Source: a virus | IMG/VR virus record: IMGVR_UViG_3300046004_000662 | Span: 1-47,349 of that record | Direction: 5' to 3' (one strand) | Length of the DNA: 47,349 bases | In this document: piece after piece, positions 39,740 to 47,349 of the stretch | Position numbering within the stretch: the first letter of the stretch is position 1 | Layout of the letters: the number at the start of each line of letters is the position of its first letter | Made by a program: the position numbers and the translations under genes | Notes under the pieces: generated by a model | What the model saw: only the letters and a program-made list of their open reading frames with translations | What the model was told of the DNA's origin: nothing | Databases searched by the model: none

Positions 39740-41477
39740 AAGAACTTTCCAGTGGAATCTTAAACCCGTAGCTGAGGCCTGAGTTCTTCGCAGAAGAGAC
39801 GATCAGGTCTACGGTAGAGGCAACAAATTCATCACGAATAGCTACTTGGAGTTCATCATGGACCCACCCAACGATAACAAAGTCGTGGTTCCAGCCATGT
39901 GAGTAGCCATGACTACGCATATTGACGTAGTAATCCCTCAGCCAAGTCTTGCACAGTACAGCACCCGCCGACTGAAGCAGGGTGTTTAGGGCTGAGTGCT
40001 CAGACCGAACAGTGAGATGACGCCCGTCCAGACCCTTCAGGTAGCCCTTCTTAGAGGACTGCGTGACAGCCGCTCTGAGCTTCGCGATAGCCGGGACGGT
40101 AGCGAGAAACTTTGCCTTTAGTGCCGCTCCTTGGGAAGCAGAGCCTCCAACGATTTTTCCAATCTTGGCGTCACCGGCCCCGTAAAGCCACGCATAAATG
40201 AAAGTTTTGCTTTGGTCTCTGGTCTCTAGTCCCGCTGCTGTCTGATTGAAGGTGTGTACATCACCCTCAGTCACAACCTTGCCATACTCACCACCATCAA
40301 AAGCAGCCAGATAATGAGCAAAGCAACGAAGCTCTAGGCCGCTCATGTCAGCGCCGATTAGGGTCCATCCAGCGGGTGTATGAAAGAGAGAACGACATTC
40401 ACGCCCATATGGTGCCCGCACTGAGGGCACTTGCGAGATATTTGGTTCATAGTGTGTAGAACGTCCTGTGAGTGTTCCACAGGCATTATAACGCGCATGG
40501 ATGCGTCGATCGGACTGTACCACACGCAGCCATCCGTTATCTCCATCAGCGATCTGCCCAAGTCTCTTTTGAACGAGCAAGTATTCGATGAGCAGGGCAG
40601 CTTCGGGGATGTCGATTCGGGTGAGGACATCTTCGTCAAGTTTAGCCCTTCCACTATCGGTAAACTGATCTGGCTTCCAACCAAGAAGCCGAAGCTGTTT
40701 CTCAATGTGCATACGAGAGCCGGGATTGAATACCACGGTCTTGTATTTTGTGACCGGGACGCCCTTGACGTATCCACGCTTCTTGTCGTCGCGCTTCGGA
40801 ATAAGAACCTTGTCCACTTCCTGCCACGCACCAAATCGAGCAACCAGTTGCTTCTCGATCTCTTCTCGTCTAGCGACCAGTTGGACATAAAGTTTACCGG
40901 CGGCGTCGGTATCAAAGGGCCATCCTTCCATCTCCATCTCATGCACGATCTCGGCCACATCGTGCTCAAGGGATAAAGGGACTTGTGGCATAGCCTCTGG
41001 GTTGAGGTGCTTGTAGAGAGCGAGGTTTGTCAGAACGTCCTGACGGCAGTAGTCCTCCATCTCTTGGGACCATGCAGCCCAGCCGCCATCGTAGTGTGCT
41101 TTCTGTACCCCTAGCCTCTGACCCCATGCTTCCAGAGAGTGAGAGCCCATTAGCTTGCCGGGCAACTTCTTAGCCTCAAAGTCTTGGTTTTTGAGGTCAC
41201 CATGCTTCAGGCGGGATACGACCAAGGTGTCAATGATCTGACAGCCGGGACGGGGGTCCCAGTTGTGGAGCTTCTTGAGTACCTTGAGGTCGAACGTGAG
41301 ACCATTATGAGCGACCAGAGTGTCGGCCTCATAGAGAACCTTTAGAGCATCCTCGATAGCATCTGGGCCATACGATACGAGGCCAGAACCATCCAGAGAT
41401 ACAATCGCGATACAGTGAACCTTAGTAGCTTGAGAAAGGAAGCCATCGCACTCGATATCGAATATGTATTGTTTCAC
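39705..41477 (-). CDS. DNA polymerase, family A, with proofreading domain
   Basis: The 590-aa replicase has 3'-5' exonuclease motifs FDIECDG, AHNGLTFDL and YCRQDV in the first 160 residues. Polymerase motifs are A (LIGADMSGLELR), B (RDQSKTFIYAWLYGAG) and C (GWVHDELQVAI). It is shorter than T7 gp5, and no obvious thioredoxin-binding insertion is seen in the thumb. The start is GTG at 41477, overlapping the helicase stop, with GGAG upstream. Confidence 0.95.
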   Translation of the reverse strand: MKQYIFDIECDGFLSQATKVHCIAIVSLDGSGLVSYGPDAIEDALKVLYEADTLVAHNGLTFDLKVLKKLHNWDPRPGCQIIDTLVVSRLKHGDLKNQDFEAKKLPGKLMGSHSLEAWGQRLGVQKAHYDGGWAAWSQEMEDYCRQDVLTNLALYKHLNPEAMPQVPLSLEHDVAEIVHEMEMEGWPFDTDAAGKLYVQLVARREEIEKQLVARFGAWQEVDKVLIPKRDDKKRGYVKGVPVTKYKTVVFNPGSRMHIEKQLRLLGWKPDQFTDSGRAKLDEDVLTRIDIPEAALLIEYLLVQKRLGQIADGDNGWLRVVQSDRRIHARYNACGTLTGRSTHYEPNISQVPSVRAPYGRECRSLFHTPAGWTLIGADMSGLELRCFAHYLAAFDGGEYGKVVTEGDVHTFNQTAAGLETRDQSKTFIYAWLYGAGDAKIGKIVGGSASQGAALKAKFLATVPAIAKLRAAVTQSSKKGYLKGLDGRHLTVRSEHSALNTLLQSAGAVLCKTWLRDYYVNMRSHGYSHGWNHDFVIVGWVHDELQVAIRDEFVASTVDLIVSSAKNSGLSYGFKIPLESSYVTGRNWAQTH

Positions 41478-43036
41478 AAGAACTCCAAGAGCCTCCCTGT
41501 TGTGACGTTGTATTGTGCTGACCCCGCTGGACCTCTGCGGCCACCCTTGCGTGCCTTAAGGACACCGAACAATAGGGTATCGGACATCGGGTCTTCAGGG
41601 TCTTTGGCTAGCGAAATCACAACGTCAGATAGCTGACCAATAGAGTGAGAACCACGCAACTGACCAAGGCGAACCTCTGCACCATCTTCGTGTCCTTTGT
41701 CGCCGGGTGGCCTTTTCAGATGTGAGATCAAGATCATTCCGACGCCTGTTTCCTCGCACAGTTGCCTGAGCTTGGTCATTGCTAGGTCGATGGTCTTGCG
41801 TTCATCGTTGTCCTCCATGCCGCTAATCAGGATGGACAGATGATCCAGTATCAACCACTGAACGCCAAGGACCTTGACCATATAGCGAGCCCTAGAGAGC
41901 ACGACGTCAATGTCATTGGAGCCGAAGTGATCCCAGAGATACAGGGGCTTGCTAGCGATAGCATCGAAGCCATCAGCTAGTTCCTGAGGAGTAGCAGTCT
42001 CAGGACTGAAGGAGACGTTCTTGTTGATATGGATACCGACAAGGTACTCCATCGTCTCTTCGTTGGACTCCTCAAGGAACATGCCACCCACGGTCTGGCC
42101 GTGGTTCATCAGGAGGTCGTAGCAGACCTCCCTAGCGAAGGTGCTCTTGCCTAGTCCACTGCCTGAGGTCACCGTGACGAGCTTGCCGGGGAACAGGCCC
42201 TTCAGGCGCTCGTTCAGGCCAGAGAACGGATAGGGGATGCCTACAGGCCTATCGGGATTTAGGAACTCCTCACGAAGCTCAGAGGCCGCTACGATGCCAT
42301 CTGGCCTCCACGGCTTGGCTGTCCAGTAGGCCTGAACAATGACGCTGGCGGACTGCCTGAGGAGCACCTCATTGGCGTCCTTGAGTGGAAGCCTCATGAC
42401 ATGAGCCTTGCCCGGCGGGAGAAGCTCTAGGACCTCCTCAGTGGCCTTCTGGCCGGCTTCGTCTTGATCGAAGCACAGTACGATCTTCTCGAATGTGTCG
42501 AGCCACTCGTAGGCTGCTGTAATGGACTGCTTGGCTGATGAAGCCCCATTGGGTAGAGACACCACCGGCCATTTATTGCCAAAAGCCTGAGAGACCGTGA
42601 GAGCATCAATTTCGCCCTCTGTGATCACCACAGACTTGCCGCCTGAGAAGAGGTGCTGACCATACAGCGGCACAGGCTTCGACTTGTCAGCGACCAGCAT
42701 GGCGAACTGCTTGTTAGCCATCCTGATCTTCTGTGCGACTAGGTTCCCGTTGTCGTCACGGTAGTTAGCGATGTGACAGGGCTGCTCATTATACTCGCCA
42801 ACGTAATAGCCAAACTTGCGACAGGTCTCTTCGGTGAGGCCACGATTGGGAATGTCCTGCGTACTAACATTCGCAGTAACGAAAGCCTTGGGCTTGTCTT
42901 CGAACTCAGTCACCTCCCCATCCCCTCTGGTTGTCTTCTTGCAGGCGAAGCAGTGGCGGGAGCCATCGTCGTAGATAGCCCCCGCGTCCGATGACCCACA
43001 GTTATCGCAAGGTACGTGCTTCAGAAAGCGAGCCAT
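41474..43036 (-). CDS. Primase-helicase (T7 gp4-like)
   Basis: The 520-aa protein has a zinc-binding domain (C10-x2-C13, C29-x2-C32), a TOPRIM primase motif EGEIDALTVSQAFG (about 140-153), and a DnaB-type helicase with Walker A SGSGLGKSTFAREV (about 290), Walker B-type QWLILDHLSIL and sensor ILISHLKRPPG. It unwinds DNA and makes primers for the coupled polymerase. Confidence 0.95.
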   Translation of the reverse strand: MARFLKHVPCDNCGSSDAGAIYDDGSRHCFACKKTTRGDGEVTEFEDKPKAFVTANVSTQDIPNRGLTEETCRKFGYYVGEYNEQPCHIANYRDDNGNLVAQKIRMANKQFAMLVADKSKPVPLYGQHLFSGGKSVVITEGEIDALTVSQAFGNKWPVVSLPNGASSAKQSITAAYEWLDTFEKIVLCFDQDEAGQKATEEVLELLPPGKAHVMRLPLKDANEVLLRQSASVIVQAYWTAKPWRPDGIVAASELREEFLNPDRPVGIPYPFSGLNERLKGLFPGKLVTVTSGSGLGKSTFAREVCYDLLMNHGQTVGGMFLEESNEETMEYLVGIHINKNVSFSPETATPQELADGFDAIASKPLYLWDHFGSNDIDVVLSRARYMVKVLGVQWLILDHLSILISGMEDNDERKTIDLAMTKLRQLCEETGVGMILISHLKRPPGDKGHEDGAEVRLGQLRGSHSIGQLSDVVISLAKDPEDPMSDTLLFGVLKARKGGRRGPAGSAQYNVTTGRLLEFL

Positions 43037-43047
43037 TTGCTATGCTA

Positions 43048-43356
43048 TTAGCCAGACTTCTTCTTGGAAGCCTTCTTGAGGAACGGCGTCATGGTCACTT
43101 CGAGATCAACAAGGACATCCTCAAGGTTGACCGTGTTGTCGGAGCGGTACTCATCGTGTTGGTTCTTGTCGAAGATGAAGTTATCGTCATCATCGCGACC
43201 AAGGTAGCGAACGTACTCAAAGCCCGACGAGCGGAGGAAGCTGGCGAACTCAGCGAAGATGTCGTCTAGGACTTCTGCATCGAAATTCTTAGCCACAGAA
43301 AGCTCGTCTCGACCACCAAACTGATGGGTGCTGGTGAAGTTAAAGCGGAGCGTCAT
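43048..43356 (-). CDS. Uncharacterised protein
   Basis: The 102-aa acidic protein has a Lys-rich end (LKKASKKKSG). Segments such as DEYRSDNTVNLEDVLVDLE suggest an alpha/beta fold, with no recognised motif. It lies in the replication operon between the HTH gene and the primase-helicase. Confidence 0.65.
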   Translation of the reverse strand: MTLRFNFTSTHQFGGRDELSVAKNFDAEVLDDIFAEFASFLRSSGFEYVRYLGRDDDDNFIFDKNQHDEYRSDNTVNLEDVLVDLEVTMTPFLKKASKKKSG

Positions 43357-43357
43357 A

Positions 43358-43699
43358 TCAAGCAGCCTTCTGCGTGTTCACGGCGGTCATACGATACCGC
43401 GCATAGCGGTGCCCAGCCTGATCGGTCCTGAGGTCCGTCGAAATGTCAAAGCCAGCCTCACGAAGCTCATGGATGCGGGCCGCAAGCCGGGTGCAGCCAT
43501 AGGCCATCAGGGCCTCCATGGGCGAAATGGAGCCGCGCTTCTCAAGGTGCCTCAGGATCGTGCGTGTCTGAGGGTACAGGCCGACAGTCGTGGCAATCGA
43601 AGGACGCTGGGTCTTGGGCTTCGAAACCATAACGAGGCTGTCAGGTCCATTCGGGTCAGTCAGGATAGCCCAAATCTTGTCTACAATGTTCATGATCAC
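43358..43699 (-). CDS. Winged helix-turn-helix protein
   Basis: The 113-aa protein's C-terminal half has the common phage HTH pattern TRTILRHLEKRGSISPMEAL, then GCTRLAARIHELREAGFDI and a wing strand (RYARYRM). It could bind DNA as a regulator, but this family usually sits among replication genes and is not a known lysogeny repressor. It is coupled by a 4-bp overlap to the endonuclease upstream. Confidence 0.75.
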   Translation of the reverse strand: MIMNIVDKIWAILTDPNGPDSLVMVSKPKTQRPSIATTVGLYPQTRTILRHLEKRGSISPMEALMAYGCTRLAARIHELREAGFDISTDLRTDQAGHRYARYRMTAVNTQKAA

Positions 43700-44139
43700 T
43701 TCTCCTTAGCTTCGATGATCCACTCATCAGGAATAGTCTTCGCTGCCCACTTGAACCCATGGCTCTCTGCCCACTGACTAACAGTAGTCTTGGAGCCCTT
43801 GTAGATCGGGTTATGGGGAGACTGGAAGACAATACGGAGATCAAGATCAGGGTGCTGGTCCTTTACAAGCAGCAATCGCTGGCGGTCTTCCGCCTCGAAA
43901 GGCCAACCCTTGGTCTCGATATAAAACTTGTCGTTCAACAGGAAGTCTGGTCGATATGTCGCCTGTCGAGCAGGGATCGTGAACTCAAGACGGCGAGACT
44001 CGTACTTGTAGGGGACGCCCGCAGTCTCTAGCTGCTCTGCTGTGCGCTTCTCTAGAGGACTGCGGAACTTGACGTCCTTCAGGATGGGTACGGAACCAGA
44101 CTTACCTAATGAGCGACCTCGATTAGATGTCCAGTTCAT
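43696..44139 (-). CDS. Endonuclease I / Holliday junction resolvase (T7 gp3-like)
   Basis: The 147-aa protein has active-site residues SPLEKRTAEQL, YRPDFLL and YIETKG that match the E...D...E-x-K set of the family. It resolves branched DNA before packaging. The start at 44139 (MNWTSNRGRSLG) overlaps the SSB end by 17 bp; an open extension to 44205 is Met-rich and lies inside the SSB gene, so it is not used. Confidence 0.88.
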   Translation of the reverse strand: MNWTSNRGRSLGKSGSVPILKDVKFRSPLEKRTAEQLETAGVPYKYESRRLEFTIPARQATYRPDFLLNDKFYIETKGWPFEAEDRQRLLLVKDQHPDLDLRIVFQSPHNPIYKGSKTTVSQWAESHGFKWAAKTIPDEWIIEAKEK

Positions 44140-44614
44140 TCTTGCTACCAGCATCATCAGTAGCATCGAAGCCATCATCGACATCATCGAACTCGTCAGC
44201 GCCACCCCAAGACTTCAGGTCGATCACCTGAACCTTCTTGAGACGCAGGCTGAGGCCCTTGTCGTAGTTGTAGACTTCCACAGCGATGCGACCCGTAGAG
44301 CCACCACCAATGTCCACATCGTCAGCGATAGGCTGCTTACGGGCGTCAAAGGCGAGGGGCTTGAAGGCAGAGGTAGCCGCGATGACCTCACGGCCATCCT
44401 TGAGGGTCTTGAAGGGCATCTTGGGCTGCTTCACCTTGAACGTCTCGTTCTTGGCGATGGTAGCGATCTGAGCCTTGAAGGAAGCCATGTCCTGAGCATC
44501 AAGCTCAAGGTAGGTCTTGTACTTGTTATCGGCAAACTCACCATTCGTGTCAGGCTTGCTGATCTTCGGGTAAACGAGGGTGCCGATAGGGGTAACGAGG
44601 TTCTGCTTTGCCAT
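44123..44614 (-). CDS. Single-stranded DNA-binding protein (gp2.5-like)
   Basis: The 163-aa protein has an OB-fold core (VTPIGTLVYPKISKPD, KYKTYLELD, GRIAVEVYNYD) and a very acidic C-terminal tail (residues 137-163) that would contact polymerase and primase-helicase. It is shorter than T7 gp2.5. A 38-bp gap upstream contains CTCTATAGGACC, vaguely like the 3' half of a phage promoter. Confidence 0.82.
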   Translation of the reverse strand: MAKQNLVTPIGTLVYPKISKPDTNGEFADNKYKTYLELDAQDMASFKAQIATIAKNETFKVKQPKMPFKTLKDGREVIAATSAFKPLAFDARKQPIADDVDIGGGSTGRIAVEVYNYDKGLSLRLKKVQVIDLKSWGGADEFDDVDDGFDATDDAGSKNELDI

Positions 44615-44652
44615 GCGGTCTGTAGGTCCTATAGAGTAGCAATTGGTTTACA

Positions 44653-44862
44653 TTAGGTCGTGATAAAGCCGCGATCAATCAGAGCGACCATGAGGTCAGT
44701 CGGGAAGGCCGCGTCATCCTGCTCAAGCGCATCACGAATGGCGAACAGGTCATCATCATTGAGGGAGAAGTAGTCGATCTCTCCATCATCACGCATCGGG
44801 TACGAAACGTTGGCATCAGGAACAGTGTGGTCCCAGTCATCAAGCGAAAGCATATTCTGCAT
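44653..44862 (-). CDS. Small acidic protein after RNA polymerase
   Basis: The 69-aa acidic helical protein (YFSLNDDDLFAIRDALEQDDAA) overlaps the polymerase stop by 23 bp. Function unknown; small acidic proteins next to phage RNA polymerase genes can act on host RNA polymerase or nucleases, but nothing specific is visible. Confidence 0.65.
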   Translation of the reverse strand: MQNMLSLDDWDHTVPDANVSYPMRDDGEIDYFSLNDDDLFAIRDALEQDDAAFPTDLMVALIDRGFITT

Positions 44863-47266
44863 TTAGAACGTCCTTCAGATCAAGAGAGCCGTAAGTCGGC
44901 AATGTCGGGAGACGGTGCTTGTTAGTCGAGACTTGGGCAGTGGCTTCGGTGAGCATCTCAGCGAGAACGTCCTCACCATACAGGCTGACAAACTCTTCGC
45001 GAATGATGTCACGGAACTGAGAGGCATCGGTAGCATGGCAACCGAAGCTGTCATGCACTAGCGCCAGTGACATGCCTTCTGAGGTAGCCCTGAGGGCCAC
45101 CATGTGTAGGTGACAGGCATCCATCGAATGCACGAAGGAGGGAGCGACGGCATTAGCAGCACGGGCCTTGTCGATACCCTTGCCATCAACACGTAGTGAA
45201 GGCATGACCCGACGCTTTATGCCCCGGTCGTGGAGGAACAGAGAGATACGCTTAGTCTCATAGTTCGGATAATTGAGGACAACAGGGAACCCAAGGGGAG
45301 TAGTCCATACGAGGGGCTTCCCTTCGTGTGCCAATGTCCTCGCGATACCTTGGAGGAAACGCATTGCCTCTGCGGGTTTGGACACCACAGACTCAATCGT
45401 GTCGTAGATTATTGAGGCTAAGTACCTAGAAGCTGAGTAGCCATTGTCGGCCCCAAACGGGTGCTCTGGTAGGTCACCAGCCAGCACACGGTACTCAAGG
45501 GGCTTCATGGTGTCCTCAAGCTGCTGCTGGGCCATACCGAACTTCTTGGATGAATAGCTGTAGGTCATCACGTTGCGCTTAACGAGCGAACGGTTGACGC
45601 CAAAAGCTAGCGCACGTTCAGCCAAGAACCTCAGATCGGGATTGTCCAAGTCCTGCTCAACACGCTTTGCAGCTATGTCCGCGACTACCTGATAGACATC
45701 CTGAGGCTGTTCGGTATGACCTAGGTTGACGAGTAGACCCTCTTCGGCTCTGGTCATTGCACAGAGGTGTTGCAGTCCTGAGCATGAGCCATCGAATGAG
45801 ACGGGGAGATTGGAGGGGTAGTTCTCGGGTCCATCCCGATACAGCAAGGCGTTCCTAAGCTCCATGCAGGCAGCAAGGAACATGAACGGCTTGTCGGCCT
45901 TGAACCACCATGGGTCAGTGTTCAGTGGTCCACGCTCGAATGGGTAGTTTGCCACCTTGAGGATGTGGCTAATGTTGGTGTCTACCCAGACAATCCTAGA
46001 GGAAAAAGGTCGCTTAGAGACTTTTCCGAAGTCTCCACAGTTGGCGAGATGGACTTTGAGCCACTGTAGTCCATCGCGGCCAAGAGCTTTCCTGTCTGCG
46101 AAGAGAAACAGGCTGCGAACGTAGTCTTGTCGTTGGAAGTTAAACGAAGGTACACCATAGACCCGACCTCGGTAATCGAGATTGAGCACTGTCCAGAATG
46201 GATTGCTGCCAATATGCCTAGCCGTTTCAATGTCTCTCTCCAATGTCAGACGTTGGCCGATAAACGAGCGGTTAAGGTCCTTGGTGTCACTACGGCGCTT
46301 CATCCACACACGCCTGAGGTTCTGGTCCATGGTCTCCCACGGGACATCAGGCTCAGGTATCGGAATGTCCTTGGAGGGTGGCAGGCCTTCAATCACAAGA
46401 CCGGCCTTGTAGGCACCCTCGATCACATCAAGGATAGGTGCGTTAACGCAATAGGAGACGCTCTGAGCGGCATTGACCGCTTCCAGCACCCTACCTAGCT
46501 GACCTGTCTTGATTGCCCCTCTGAGGACGCTCTGTGTCATCTTATCGTGCGTCCTGACTAGTTGGACACGATAACCGTCCATGAGACGCACATCAGAGGT
46601 CCAGTCATCAGGCTTGGAGAGGCTAGGCAGCAACAGGGGCGCACGGTCCATCATCAGAGAGACCATCTTGTCTGACACCGAAAGGGCATCCTCAGTGATG
46701 GTAACGTACTGACCCTGAATGTCGCTCTCGACTAACACAAAGACAGAGCCATCAAGGACAGCACCAAGCAGCCATGAGCCTGCCTTGAAGCGTTCCTGAG
46801 TGGTCCACCCCTTGAGCTTGTATCCAGCCTTCTGAGCGATAGAGCGGAAAGCCTGCTTACGGTACTTAAGGCTACCATGGGTCTTTCGTACCTTGGCCTC
46901 AATACGAGAAGCCATCTTTCCATCGTGCTTCTGGAGACCAACGGAATATGCTTCGCTCTCTAGGGCATACCCTAAGAGCTTGATGGTCTTACTCAGAGGA
47001 TCACACTTAGCAATCGATGAGAGAGTAGTCTGCATTGCAACCAATGTTAGAACATAAGGATCAATATCAGTTAGAACATCCTCAAGCTCTTTCGTTATCT
47101 TAGAGTTATCTTTAAGTAACTTTAAGATAGCTTTATGTGTTTCATCAAAATACTTCTCAACGATAGCTAAAGCGCCATCAGTCGAGCCGAAGCCCATGTC
47201 ACGGGCTGTCCGTTCCATTCGCTTATCGTAACGCTCTTGGGTGAGCGTTCTTGAGTGGAATGTCAT
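44840..47266 (-). CDS. Single-subunit DNA-dependent RNA polymerase
   Basis: The 808-aa T7-type enzyme transcribes phage genes from phage promoters. Key parts are NLDYRGRVYG (about 362-371), motif A D492 in FDGSCSGLQH, motif B R559/K563/Y571 in RSLVKRNVMTYSYS and motif C H738-D739 in VHDSFGCHA. The promoter-binding N-terminus is shorter than in T7 (883 aa). GGAG lies nine bases before the ATG. In the circular genome it is the first gene left of attP and of the terminator at 133-156. Confidence 0.97.
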   Translation of the reverse strand: MTFHSRTLTQERYDKRMERTARDMGFGSTDGALAIVEKYFDETHKAILKLLKDNSKITKELEDVLTDIDPYVLTLVAMQTTLSSIAKCDPLSKTIKLLGYALESEAYSVGLQKHDGKMASRIEAKVRKTHGSLKYRKQAFRSIAQKAGYKLKGWTTQERFKAGSWLLGAVLDGSVFVLVESDIQGQYVTITEDALSVSDKMVSLMMDRAPLLLPSLSKPDDWTSDVRLMDGYRVQLVRTHDKMTQSVLRGAIKTGQLGRVLEAVNAAQSVSYCVNAPILDVIEGAYKAGLVIEGLPPSKDIPIPEPDVPWETMDQNLRRVWMKRRSDTKDLNRSFIGQRLTLERDIETARHIGSNPFWTVLNLDYRGRVYGVPSFNFQRQDYVRSLFLFADRKALGRDGLQWLKVHLANCGDFGKVSKRPFSSRIVWVDTNISHILKVANYPFERGPLNTDPWWFKADKPFMFLAACMELRNALLYRDGPENYPSNLPVSFDGSCSGLQHLCAMTRAEEGLLVNLGHTEQPQDVYQVVADIAAKRVEQDLDNPDLRFLAERALAFGVNRSLVKRNVMTYSYSSKKFGMAQQQLEDTMKPLEYRVLAGDLPEHPFGADNGYSASRYLASIIYDTIESVVSKPAEAMRFLQGIARTLAHEGKPLVWTTPLGFPVVLNYPNYETKRISLFLHDRGIKRRVMPSLRVDGKGIDKARAANAVAPSFVHSMDACHLHMVALRATSEGMSLALVHDSFGCHATDASQFRDIIREEFVSLYGEDVLAEMLTEATAQVSTNKHRLPTLPTYGSLDLKDVLNAEYAFA

Positions 47267-47346
47267 GAGGGCATCTCCAATGGGTTTCAGTGGTGGCCCG
47301 CTGGTTATAGTTTAGGGGCACGCTTTTCCGGGCTTATGGGCGTAAG
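47237..47346. repeat. Right copy of 110-bp terminal direct repeat
   Basis: It is identical to bases 6-115. It covers the first ten codons of RNA polymerase and the upstream leader. The final three bases of the window diverge from the left copy. Confidence 0.95.
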
Positions 47347-47349
47347 TTC

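Noticed and set aside
43358-43699. HTH protein as lysogeny repressor
   Set aside because: Its pattern is of a replication-operon HTH family and it lacks a dimerisation or cleavage domain.
44615-44652. T7-like promoter (CTCTATAGGACC) before the SSB gene
   Set aside because: Resembles only the initiation half of a T7-type promoter and I found no second clear copy, so no promoter is annotated.

Overview
The window is one near-complete genome of a tailed phage, about 47.2 kb, with podovirus-like gene content. A 110-bp stretch near the left end (6-115) recurs near the right end (47237-47346), so the unit is circular, circularly permuted, or terminally redundant. The phage combines a T7-type replication set (single-subunit RNA polymerase, gp2.5-like SSB, gp3-like endonuclease, primase-helicase, family A DNA polymerase, gp6-like exonuclease) with a morphogenesis block whose order is not that of T7: tail proteins, ejection proteins, TerS, TerL, portal, scaffold, capsid, tail tube, tailspike, lysis. 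It also has a tyrosine integrase whose 3' end carries a 46-bp copy of the 3' half of a bacterial tRNA-Cys (GCA), so it is probably temperate or recently so. The host is not stated by the sequence; an alphaproteobacterium is a guess from overall gene style, not a proven point.

Layout. All minus-strand genes read leftward. On the circle they run from about 5.2 kb (small early genes, a 490-aa unknown, an M20/M28-type metallopeptidase, integrase) through the attP core (273-318) and a rho-independent terminator (133-156), across the join into RNA polymerase (47266), and on through the replication and nucleotide-metabolism genes to a B12-type ribonucleotide reductase ending at 33150. All plus-strand genes (6788-33090) encode virion and lysis proteins. 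The two arms converge on a perfect bidirectional terminator (33093-33143) and diverge from a 1.6-kb gene-poor control region (5191-6787) rich in inverted repeats, short direct repeats and one strong G-quadruplex motif.

How it works together. RNA polymerase probably drives the plus-strand virion arm and perhaps the replication arm, although I could not settle a phage promoter consensus. Class II ribonucleotide reductase, ThyX, a glutaredoxin and a MazG-like pyrophosphohydrolase supply and clean dNTP pools. Three different selfish-nuclease families (HNH, LAGLIDADG, PD-(D/E)XK) sit in or against essential genes. The lysis end holds a Cys/His endolysin, a holin candidate and an Rz/Rz1-like nested pair.

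Most interesting inference: because attP lies between the early operon with integrase and the RNA polymerase gene, integration would physically separate them. The terminator stays on the polymerase side, where it would shield the polymerase gene from host read-through. No CI-type repressor is recognisable, so prophage topology itself may be part of the lysis/lysogeny control.
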